NCBI GenBank assembly: GCA_016293155.1
Contig: JAEDEU010000118.1
Coordinates: 1 to 5,154 of the forward strand
Source: Clostridiaceae bacterium
Lineage (GTDB): Bacteria > Bacillota > Clostridia > Oscillospirales > Butyricicoccaceae
DNA: 5,154 nt
Direction of reading: 5' to 3'
Below, piece by piece: positions 1-5,040 of this stretch. The first letter of the stretch is position 1. Each line of letters starts with the position of its first letter. The notes under the pieces are model-generated. The model was not told where the DNA came from. It made no database searches and saw nothing but the letters and a program-made list of their open reading frames with translations. Made by a program: the position numbers and the translations under genes.

Positions 1-1320
1 CCGCTCAACTTCCGCTATTCCTCGGACGAGATCGAATACTGTCTGAATCTTGCCGAGGCGGATGTACTGGTATTCGGTCCGGCATTTATCGGACGTGTGG
101 AGGAGATCGCGGAGACCATCAGCGACAAGCGTCTGCTGTTCTACGTCGGTGCGGGCTGTCCGACCTTTGCCGAGGATTACAACGAGCTGACCGCAAACTG
201 CTCCTCGCAGTCGCCGAACATCCGGATCAGCGACGAGGACGATGCGGCAATCTATTTCTCCTCCGGCACCACCGGCTTCCCAAAGGCGATTTTACATAAC
301 CACACCAGCCTGATGCACGCCTGCAAGGTCGAGCAGAATCACCACAGAACCACCAAGGAGGATGTATTCCTCTGCATCCCGCCGCTGTACCACACCGGCG
401 CAAAGATGCACTGGTTCGGCAGCTTCCTTGAGGGCGGCAAGGCGGTGCTCCTGACCGGCACCAAGCCGGAAACCATCCTTCAGGCGGTCTCCGAGGAAAA
501 GTGCACCATTGTCTGGCTGCTCGTTCCGTGGGCGCAGGACATTCTGGACGCACTCGACCGCGGCGATATCAAGCTGGAGGATTATCAGCTTGACCAGTGG
601 CGGCTGATGCACATCGGCGCACAGCCGGTTCCGCCCAGCCTGATTAAGCGCTGGAAGCAGTATTTCCCGAACCACGATTACGATACCAACTACGGTCTGA
701 GTGAGTCCATCGGACCGGGCGCGGTGCATCTGGGCCTGGAAAACATCCACAAGGTCGGTGCAATCGGCGTTGCGGGCTACGGCTGGGAGACCAAGATCAT
801 CGACGAGCACGGCGAGCCGGTTCAGCAGGGCGAGGTCGGTGAGCTGTGCCTGAAGGGTCCGGGCGTCATGACCTGCTACTACAACGACCCCGAAGCGACC
901 GCCGAGGTGCTGCACGGCGACTGGCTCTCCACCGGCGACATGGCGATGCAGGACGAGGACGGATTTATTTATCTGGTTGACCGCAAAAAGGACGTTGTCA
1001 TCAGCGGCGGCGAGAACATCTATCCGGTACAGATTGAGAACTTCCTGCGCACGCACGAGGCGGTCAAGGATGCGGCAGTCATCGGCGTTCCGCATCCGCG
1101 TCTGGGCGAGGTCACCGCGGCGATCATCGAGATCAAGGAGGGCTACACCGCGACCGTGGAGGAGCTGGACAAGTTCTGTCTCGGACTGCCGCGCTACAAG
1201 CGCCCGCGCCACATCATTCTGGCAGACATCCCGCGCAATCCGACCGGCAAGATCGAAAAGCCCAAGCTGCGCCAGATGTACGGCTCCGCCGACCTCATCG
1301 CGGCACAGACCAGAGGCTAA
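1..1320 (+). CDS. Acyl-CoA synthetase / AMP-binding (class I adenylate-forming) enzyme, 5'-truncated by window edge
   Basis: The frame is open from base 1, so this is the last 439 residues of a gene that starts outside the window; the ATG at 97 is internal. The family activates a carboxylic acid with ATP to an acyl-AMP and usually transfers it to CoA. Numbering residues from base 1, the signature motifs are all present and in order: the P-loop SSGTTGFPK (87-95), YGLSE (231-235), STGD (310-313), DRKKD with the following ISGGENIYP hinge region (from 327), and the C-terminal NPTGKIEK with the catalytic lysine at 417. The C-terminal lid domain is therefore complete and the enzyme looks functional. 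The missing N-terminus is probably about 70-100 residues by family size. The spacing and GG-rich P-loop fit medium/long-chain or aromatic acyl-CoA ligases, but the substrate cannot be read from the sequence. A strong terminator follows 19 nt after the stop, so this is the last gene of its transcript. Confidence 0.93.
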   Translation, partial: PLNFRYSSDEIEYCLNLAEADVLVFGPAFIGRVEEIAETISDKRLLFYVGAGCPTFAEDYNELTANCSSQSPNIRISDEDDAAIYFSSGTTGFPKAILHNHTSLMHACKVEQNHHRTTKEDVFLCIPPLYHTGAKMHWFGSFLEGGKAVLLTGTKPETILQAVSEEKCTIVWLLVPWAQDILDALDRGDIKLEDYQLDQWRLMHIGAQPVPPSLIKRWKQYFPNHDYDTNYGLSESIGPGAVHLGLENIHKVGAIGVAGYGWETKIIDEHGEPVQQGEVGELCLKGPGVMTCYYNDPEATAEVLHGDWLSTGDMAMQDEDGFIYLVDRKKDVVISGGENIYPVQIENFLRTHEAVKDAAVIGVPHPRLGEVTAAIIEIKEGYTATVEELDKFCLGLPRYKRPRHIILADIPRNPTGKIEKPKLRQMYGSADLIAAQTRG

Positions 1321-1339
1321 ACAAGACCTGTAAAAATTC

Positions 1340-1370
1340 ATCCCCGCAGTGCTTCTGCGGGGATTTTTTT
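1340..1370 (+). terminator. Rho-independent terminator of the acyl-CoA synthetase transcript
   Basis: Perfect 8-bp GC-rich stem CCCCGCAG/CTGCGGGG (1342-1349 with 1355-1362), extended to 10 bp by flanking A-T pairs, with a 5-nt loop TGCTT and a run of seven T at 1364-1370. It lies 19 nt after the TAA stop at 1318-1320. On the minus strand the same stem is followed by GAATTTTTA, so it may also stop leftward transcription. Confidence 0.93.
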
Positions 1371-1379
1371 GTCTTCCGA

Positions 1380-1435
1380 AAAAAGAAAATCGCCACATGA
1401 AAATGTGACGAAATTGTAAACTTTTGCTGTTTTAC
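1380..1435 (-). ncRNA. Candidate short untranslated leftward RNA (promoter-hairpin-U tract)
   Basis: Inferred only from flanking signals. A near-consensus minus-strand promoter at 1442-1470 predicts a start near 1435. About 25 nt later the minus-strand RNA can fold CGUCACAU-UUUC-AUGUGGCG (1410 down to 1391; 8 bp with one G-U pair), followed by the U-rich run AUUUUCUUUUUU (1390-1379), which resembles an intrinsic terminator. The product would be about 55 nt, or about 100 nt if it runs on to the GC-rich stem at 1342-1362. I see no ribosome binding site with a plausible short ORF in it. It matches no RNA family I recognise. It could instead be an unused promoter-like AT-rich stretch. Confidence 0.25.
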
Positions 1436-1441
1436 GTATCT

Positions 1442-1470
1442 ATTATACCACAAAATGAGCAAAAAATCAA
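1442..1470 (-). promoter_or_regulatory. Near-consensus sigma-A promoter pointing left
   Basis: Read on the minus strand: -35 TTGATT (1470-1465), a 17-nt spacer, -10 TATAAT (1447-1442), with a TGG (TGn) extended -10 just upstream of the -10. The -10 is perfect and the spacing ideal. Direction is away from the methyltransferase gene and towards the 3' end of the acyl-CoA synthetase, where no minus-strand gene is evident. No comparably good plus-strand promoter was found in this intergenic region. Confidence 0.6.
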
Positions 1471-1483
1471 GTCTTGTGATTTT
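1463..1483. repeat. Imperfect palindrome AAAATCA-N7-TGATTTT, operator-like
   Basis: Seven-base arms AAAATCA (1463-1469) and TGATTTT (1477-1483) are perfect inverted copies around a 7-nt centre. The left arm overlaps the -35 box of the minus-strand promoter at 1465-1470, and the site is 40 nt upstream of the methyltransferase start, so a bound regulator could affect both. The AT-rich composition means chance occurrence is quite possible. Confidence 0.3.
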
Positions 1484-1510
1484 GCCTCTCCTGCGGTATG
1501 AAGAATAGTG

Positions 1511-1516
1511 AGGTGA
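1511..1516 (+). promoter_or_regulatory. Ribosome binding site of the methyltransferase gene
   Basis: AGGTGA, a good Shine-Dalgarno match, ends 6 nt before the ATG at 1523. This fixes the start at 1523 over the in-frame ATG at 1538, which has no such site. Confidence 0.8.
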
Positions 1517-1522
1517 TTTTTT

Positions 1523-2413
1523 ATGGAAAACACAAGCATGACCGCCCTTGTCAGCGCCTTTGCCCGTGCCTATCACGCAGCGCACAAGGAAACCAAAATT
1601 TTCGATGATCCGCTGGCGCGGCAGCTGCTGTCCGACGAGGAATCCCACGCCATCGCCCAAAACATGGCGGACGGCATCGCATTTTTCAGCCCGGGCTTTT
1701 GCGGCACACAGGCGGAGGCGCTCCGCCGGATTATGGACTGCCATCTCTCCCCGACCCCGCTCGGACGTGCGGCATTTGCCGAGCGCGCGCTGCATACCGC
1801 CGTTCGGTGCGGCGCACGGCAGTATCTGATCCTTGGCGCAGGCTTCGATACCTTCGCGTATCGTCAGCCGGACTGGGCGCAGCCGCTGGAGATTTTTGAG
1901 CTGGATCAGCCTGCGATGTCCGCCGACAAGCGCAGGCGGCTGGAATGCGCCGATTTGCCGGTTCCCGACAACGTGCACTTCCTCTCTGCCGATCTTTCCG
2001 ACTCCGATTGGACTGCGGCGTTGACCGGACATCCTGCCTTTGACCGGCGCAGAATCACCCTGTGCAGCGCGCTCGGACTGGTGTATTATCTACAAAAATC
2101 CGCCTTTGCACAGCTGCTTTCCGCGCTCGCCGGTATCCTGCCGCAGGGCAGCGGCATTGTATTCGATTACCCCGACCGCGGACGGGACGGCGTACAGACC
2201 GCGCTGGCAGGCGGCGCAGGCGAGCCGATGCAGGCATCCTACTCCTATCCAGAGCTGGAAGCGCTGCTTGCAGAGCACGGATTTCTGATCTATGAGCACC
2301 TGACACCGCAGGAAATCACCGCACAGTATTTTGCGGATTACAACCGCGCGAATCCGGAGCATCCGATGTCCGCGCAAAGTGGAGTAAACTACTGTCTGGC
2401 AGTGCGGAGATAA
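1523..2413 (+). CDS. SAM-dependent methyltransferase, PPM1/leucine carboxyl methyltransferase (TIGR00027-like) family
   Basis: A 296-residue cytosolic protein, the usual size for the family. It begins with the family's N-terminal helical cap, including KIFDDPLARQLL (25-36), where related proteins have an 'I..DP.A' block. SAM-binding motif I is LILGAGFDTFAYR (102-114), matching the family pattern LGAG.DTRAYR. The next strand ends in FELDQP (125-130), whose acidic residues should hold the ribose hydroxyls of SAM, and FLSADLSD (153-160) fits the adenine-contacting loop. A later GLVYYL segment corresponds to the family's G.LYYL helix. Eukaryotic relatives methylate the C-terminal carboxyl of phosphatase 2A; bacterial members are mostly uncharacterised, some linked to natural products, so the substrate is unknown. 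It appears monocistronic: the neighbour to the left ends at a terminator and the one to the right is convergent. No clear plus-strand promoter was found upstream. Confidence 0.88.
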   Translation: MENTSMTALVSAFARAYHAAHKETKIFDDPLARQLLSDEESHAIAQNMADGIAFFSPGFCGTQAEALRRIMDCHLSPTPLGRAAFAERALHTAVRCGARQYLILGAGFDTFAYRQPDWAQPLEIFELDQPAMSADKRRRLECADLPVPDNVHFLSADLSDSDWTAALTGHPAFDRRRITLCSALGLVYYLQKSAFAQLLSALAGILPQGSGIVFDYPDRGRDGVQTALAGGAGEPMQASYSYPELEALLAEHGFLIYEHLTPQEITAQYFADYNRANPEHPMSAQSGVNYCLAVRR

Positions 2414-2414
2414 T

Positions 2415-3263
2415 TCACATTTTCAATAATTTCTGCGCATTTCCGCCCAGAATCATGCGTTTTTCGTCCTCGGTCAGATTCAGCGCACGCACCTGCTCCA
2501 GATACTGCTCCTGTCCGCCCCACGGGCTGTCCGTGGCAAACAGAATTTTATCCGCGCCGTGCTTTTCAATCAGCGCCGTGAACTGCTCCGCATCCATGAG
2601 CGCACTCTCGCTGTCCGCACGCGGGGTATCCGCATCGCGCGGAATTTCACCCAGCGAATACGAGGTATCCAGATACAGCGGCAGCCCTGCGAGCTTGTCC
2701 GAGACCTCATCCCACATGCGCCAGCCGCCCATGTGCGCAAGCACCAGCTTTTCCGGTGCGACCTCGTCCATCACGTGCAGCACGCGGTCCGGCGTGCACA
2801 TGGTCGGTCCCTCAATGCCGATGTCGATGCCTGAATGCACAACGGTAATCAGCCCCAGCTCGCTCGCGCAGTCCAGAATGCGCATCGTGCGGATGTCGTC
2901 AAACGGGATGCCCTGATACTGCGGGTGCAGCTTGATGCCCTTGAGTCCGAGGTCGGCGATATGGTGCAGCAGCGCGCGGTAATCCTCATATGCCGGGTGA
3001 ATCGCACCGAAGGAAATCAGCCCCTCTCCGCTCCAGCGCTCGTTGACCGCATATGCCGCCTCGTTCAGCTTTTCACTCTGCGCGACATTGGTTGCAACCG
3101 GCAGGACGACCGAGCAGTCCACGCCCGCCTCGTGCATGGAATCCACCAGCATACCGCAGGTTGCGTCCGTGTGCGCCTTCGCGCGCGCCATCGCCTTGAG
3201 CTTTTCCACCGTGCGGGCGGCGATTTTGTCCGGAAAGGTGTGGGTGTGAAAATCTATTACCAT
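2415..3263 (-). CDS. Metal-dependent hydrolase/decarboxylase of the amidohydrolase_2 family
   Basis: A 282-residue TIM-barrel protein of the amidohydrolase superfamily (amidohydrolase_2 branch, which includes ACMSD and gamma-resorcylate decarboxylase as well as hydrolases). Visible metal-site residues in order: the HxH pair H6/H8 in IDFHTHTFPD, H143 in VVHSG, H177 in AHMGG, and D245 in ATDSPWGG. A KLHPQYQG block (111-118) is typical of this branch. There is no carbamylated-lysine site of the binuclear type, so a mononuclear Zn or Mn centre is likely. The start at 3263 is supported by AAGGAG 8 nt upstream, and the N-terminus begins directly with the first barrel strand. No signal peptide, so cytosolic. 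The substrate is unknown; hydrolysis or non-oxidative decarboxylation are both possible. It has its own promoter in the divergent region to the right and ends one base from the convergent methyltransferase stop. Confidence 0.9.
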   Translation of the reverse strand: MVIDFHTHTFPDKIAARTVEKLKAMARAKAHTDATCGMLVDSMHEAGVDCSVVLPVATNVAQSEKLNEAAYAVNERWSGEGLISFGAIHPAYEDYRALLHHIADLGLKGIKLHPQYQGIPFDDIRTMRILDCASELGLITVVHSGIDIGIEGPTMCTPDRVLHVMDEVAPEKLVLAHMGGWRMWDEVSDKLAGLPLYLDTSYSLGEIPRDADTPRADSESALMDAEQFTALIEKHGADKILFATDSPWGGQEQYLEQVRALNLTEDEKRMILGGNAQKLLKM

Positions 3264-3271
3264 ATGAAAAA

Positions 3272-3277
3272 CTCCTT
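3272..3277 (-). promoter_or_regulatory. Ribosome binding site of the amidohydrolase gene
   Basis: AAGGAG on the minus strand, 8 nt upstream of the ATG at 3263-3261. This is a near-perfect Shine-Dalgarno site and decides the start. Confidence 0.9.
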
Positions 3278-3298
3278 ATCTGAAAATCAGCTGCTTTT

Positions 3299-3327
3299 AT
3301 GATAGCACTCCGCGTTCGGGTTTGCAA
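3299..3327 (-). promoter_or_regulatory. Promoter of the amidohydrolase gene
   Basis: Minus strand: -35 TTGCAA (3327-3322), 17-nt spacer, TGC extension (3307-3305), -10 TATCAT (3304-3299). Expected transcription start is near 3292, giving a leader of about 28 nt that contains the AAGGAG site. Spacing to the gene and the extended -10 make this convincing. Confidence 0.75.
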
Positions 3328-3358
3328 CGCATTCGGACTGGTAAATCGCACGCATCGG
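3311..3358. repeat. Short direct repeats CGCRTTCGG between divergent promoters
   Basis: CGCGTTCGG (3311-3319) and CGCATTCGG (3328-3336) differ at one base; CGCATCGG (3351-3358) is a third copy lacking one T. Start-to-start distances are 17 and 23 nt. They lie in the region between the two -10 boxes and could be binding half-sites, but the copies are short. Confidence 0.3.
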
Positions 3359-3367
3359 TGCTATAAT
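3359..3367 (+). promoter_or_regulatory. Extended -10 promoter of the MYG1-family gene
   Basis: TGC followed by a perfect TATAAT (3362-3367). At 17-nt spacing the -35 position (3339-3344) reads TGGTAA, a weak match, which is normal for TGn promoters. The expected start near 3374 leaves a leader of about 30 nt before the ATG at 3404. Because the signal lies downstream of the in-frame ATG at 3299, it argues against that longer start. Confidence 0.72.
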
Positions 3368-3390
3368 AAACAAAATACTATTGTTTCATC

Positions 3391-3396
3391 GAGGTT
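3391..3396 (+). promoter_or_regulatory. Ribosome binding site of the MYG1-family gene
   Basis: GAGGTT, with GAGG ending 9 nt before the ATG at 3404. It supports the shorter start over the upstream in-frame ATG at 3299, which would add 35 residues translated from promoter sequence. Confidence 0.65.
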
Positions 3397-3403
3397 GTTT
3401 TTT

Positions 3404-4249
3404 ATGACGCTCACTGACTTTTTTCCGATCCGCACCGACAAAGTGCTGACGCACGGAGGCAAATTCCATTCGGACGACGTGTTCGGCGCTGCGCTGCTGC
3501 GCATCGTGCAGCCGGATGTTTCCATTCATCGCGTATTTGCGGTTCCGGAGGACTTTGACGGACTGGCATTTGACATCGGGCACGGTGCCTTTGACCATCA
3601 TCAGCCGGACGCGCGGGTACGCGAAAACGGCGAAAAATATGCCGCCTTCGGTCTGCTCTGGGAGGTGCTCGGCGCACAGCTCCTCGGCGAGGAGGATGCC
3701 GCGTCCTTTGACGCGCACTTCATCCAGCCGCTTGACCGCTCGGACAACACCGGCGAGCCGCATCCGCTTGCGGATGCAGTTGACGCATTCAATCCGACCT
3801 GGGACAGCGGTGACGACCGCGACGAGGCGTTTTTCCGCGCTGTAGACTTTGCACAGGGCATTCTGGAGCGGGAATTTGCACGCATTCGCGCCCGTCAGCG
3901 CGCCGACGAGCTGGTGCGCGCCGACCTTGCCGCCTCGGACGGCGTGGTGGTTGTGCTGTCGCAGTACGCGCCGTGGACACATGTGCTCATCCAGTCCGAA
4001 GCGCTGTTTGCCGTATATCCCTCCATCCGCGGCGGCTATAACGCACAGGTGATTCCGATCAGTGCGGAGGATCGTACCGCGCGCATGGACTTCCCCGCCG
4101 AGTGGGCAGGCAAAGTCGATGCAGAGCTGAAACAAATCTCCGGAATTTCCGACCTGCGGTTCTGCCATGTCGGACGCTTTCTGATTGCCTCCGAGACGCT
4201 GGAGGGCGCAGTTGCGGCGTGCCGTCAGACCATCGCACAGGCGAAATAA
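3404..4249 (+). CDS. MYG1 / UPF0160 family metal-dependent phosphoesterase (DHH-like)
   Basis: 281 residues from the chosen ATG. The N-terminal block THGGKFHSDDVFGAALL (16-32) matches the family pattern TH.G.FH.D(E/D), and is followed by AFDIGHGAFDHHQPD (55-69), which carries the DHH triad (64-66), then YAAFGLLWEVLG (79-90) and PLDRSDNTGE (109-118). These histidines and aspartates form the expected metal site. The C-terminal RFLIASETLEGAV block matches the family's closing segment. Eukaryotic MYG1 is reported as a 3'-5' RNA exonuclease of nucleus and mitochondria; bacterial members are not well characterised, so nuclease or phosphoesterase activity here is inference. No signal peptide or membrane segment, hence cytosolic. 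A longer start at 3299 is in frame but includes the promoter and is rejected. It is transcribed alone, between its own promoter and a strong terminator. Confidence 0.9.
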   Translation: MTLTDFFPIRTDKVLTHGGKFHSDDVFGAALLRIVQPDVSIHRVFAVPEDFDGLAFDIGHGAFDHHQPDARVRENGEKYAAFGLLWEVLGAQLLGEEDAASFDAHFIQPLDRSDNTGEPHPLADAVDAFNPTWDSGDDRDEAFFRAVDFAQGILEREFARIRARQRADELVRADLAASDGVVVVLSQYAPWTHVLIQSEALFAVYPSIRGGYNAQVIPISAEDRTARMDFPAEWAGKVDAELKQISGISDLRFCHVGRFLIASETLEGAVAACRQTIAQAK

Positions 4250-4265
4250 ATTTATTTTTTCAGAC

Positions 4266-4302
4266 AAAACGGGCGTTCAGCACCAGCTGACGCCCGTTTT
4301 TT
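4266..4302. terminator. Shared convergent intrinsic terminator
   Basis: Stem CGGGCGTTCAGC (4270-4281) with GCTGACGCCCG (4286-4296): 11 bp with one bulged T and loop ACCA, flanked by AAAA on the left and TTTTTT (4297-4302) on the right. It lies 16 nt after the MYG1-family stop and 23 nt beyond the stop of the leftward ABC ATPase gene. The A-run/T-run symmetry lets it work both ways, more strongly for the plus strand. Confidence 0.92.
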
Positions 4303-4325
4303 ACAGCATTGTTCCCCTGTTGGTG

Positions 4326-5027
4326 TCACCATTCCACATCCGCAATATCCATCGGATGCGGATTGTTCGTGACGGACTCAATCGCGCCGTTTTTCACGCG
4401 GATCACCTTGTCTCCGATGGCGGTCAGCGCATAGTTGTGCGTGATGATAATCACGGTCATGCCGCTGCTGCGGGCGGTATCCTGCAACAGCTTCAAAATC
4501 GCCTTACCGGTGTTGTAGTCCAGTGCGCCGGTCGGCTCATCGCACAGCAGCAGCTTCGGATTCTTCGCCAGCGCCCGGGCAATGGCTACACGCTGCTGCT
4601 CACCGCCGGAAAGCTGGGACGGAAAATTGTTCGCACGCTCCTCCAGCCCGACAGCGCGGATGACCTCGTCAATCGGCAGCGGATGGCGGCTCACCTGTGT
4701 GGCAAGCTCGATATTCTCCCGCGCGGTGAGGTTCTGAATCAGGTTATAGAACTGAAACACAAAGCCGACATCATGCCGGCGGTATTCAATCAGCTTTTTT
4801 CTGGAATAGCTGCTGACCTCCGCGCCGTCTACGAGCACGGTTCCGCTGGTCAGCGTATCCATTCCGCCCAAAATGTTCAGAATGGTACTTTTTCCCGCGC
4901 CGCTTGCGCCGACCAGAATGACAAATTCTCCCTGTTCGATCGTAAAATTTACGCCGGACAGCGCATGAATCTCGGTTTCCCCCATGCGATAGGTCTTTCT
5001 GACCTCGCGAAATTCAATATATGCCAT
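4326..5027 (-). CDS. ABC transporter ATP-binding protein, MacB/LolD-like
   Basis: A complete 233-residue nucleotide-binding subunit. In order: aromatic A-loop region near Y13, Walker A GASGAGKST (40-48), Q-loop with Q92 in VFQFYNL, signature LSGGEQQRVAIARAL (139-153), Walker B LLLCDEPTGALD (159-170, catalytic E164), and switch histidine H197 in IIITHN. The LSGGEQQRVAIARA and EPTGALD wording and short length are typical of the MacB/LolD/BceA group, which pairs with FtsX-type permeases in lipoprotein export, peptide sensing or antimicrobial resistance. A short non-conserved tail (about 218-233, ending in W) follows the core. No permease follows, since a terminator comes directly after, so any partner must lie to the right of the window or elsewhere. 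The start is set by AGGAG 6 nt upstream. It is probably co-transcribed with the RCK_C gene 13 nt upstream. Confidence 0.94.
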   Translation of the reverse strand: MAYIEFREVRKTYRMGETEIHALSGVNFTIEQGEFVILVGASGAGKSTILNILGGMDTLTSGTVLVDGAEVSSYSRKKLIEYRRHDVGFVFQFYNLIQNLTARENIELATQVSRHPLPIDEVIRAVGLEERANNFPSQLSGGEQQRVAIARALAKNPKLLLCDEPTGALDYNTGKAILKLLQDTARSSGMTVIIITHNYALTAIGDKVIRVKNGAIESVTNNPHPMDIADVEW

Positions 5028-5033
5028 AGCTTT

Positions 5034-5038
5034 CTCCT
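5034..5038 (-). promoter_or_regulatory. Ribosome binding site of the ABC ATPase gene
   Basis: AGGAG on the minus strand, 6 nt before the ATG at 5027-5025. It directly follows the tandem TGA TGA stops of the upstream gene, suggesting coupled translation. Confidence 0.85.
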
Positions 5039-5040
5039 CA

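Larger units (their letters stand above)
3296..3370. repeat. Inverted repeat formed by the two divergent -10 regions
   Basis: TTTATGATAGCAC (3296-3308) and GTGCTATAATAAA (3358-3370) are inverted copies matching at 12 of 13 positions, separated by 49 nt. Each arm contains the TGC-extended -10 of one divergent promoter, so the symmetry may simply be two strong promoters, or a shared protein-binding arrangement. Confidence 0.7.

Noticed and set aside
292..1398. Long minus-strand ORF (368 codons) opposite the acyl-CoA synthetase
   Set aside because: It mirrors the codon phase of a gene with all adenylation motifs, its translation shows no recognisable domain, and no ribosome site precedes its ATG at 1398. 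It is a GC-rich shadow frame.
1391..1410. Plus-strand hairpin CACAT-GAAA-ATGTG as a second terminator or riboswitch element
   Set aside because: On the plus strand it lacks a following T-run and has a mismatch in the outer stem; the minus-strand RNA pairs better and has the U-rich tail, so it was considered only in that orientation.
1474..1502. Possible plus-strand promoter TTGTGA-N17-TATGAA for the methyltransferase
   Set aside because: Both boxes match only 4 of 6 bases, and the predicted start near 1509 would fall at the ribosome binding site, leaving essentially no leader.
1295..2032. Minus-strand ORF of 245 codons spanning the intergenic region and the methyltransferase
   Set aside because: It crosses an intrinsic terminator, promoter sequences and the coding start of a recognised methyltransferase; no domain or ribosome site supports it.
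3299..3403. Upstream in-frame start at 3299 for the MYG1-family gene
   Set aside because: The extra 35 codons contain the extended -10 promoter and overlap the divergent promoter; no ribosome site precedes 3299, while GAGG precedes 3404 and family similarity begins just after it.
3386..4267. Minus-strand ORF of 293 codons opposite the MYG1-family gene
   Set aside because: The plus strand carries clear family motifs; this frame starts within the terminator stem and shows low-complexity, domain-free sequence.
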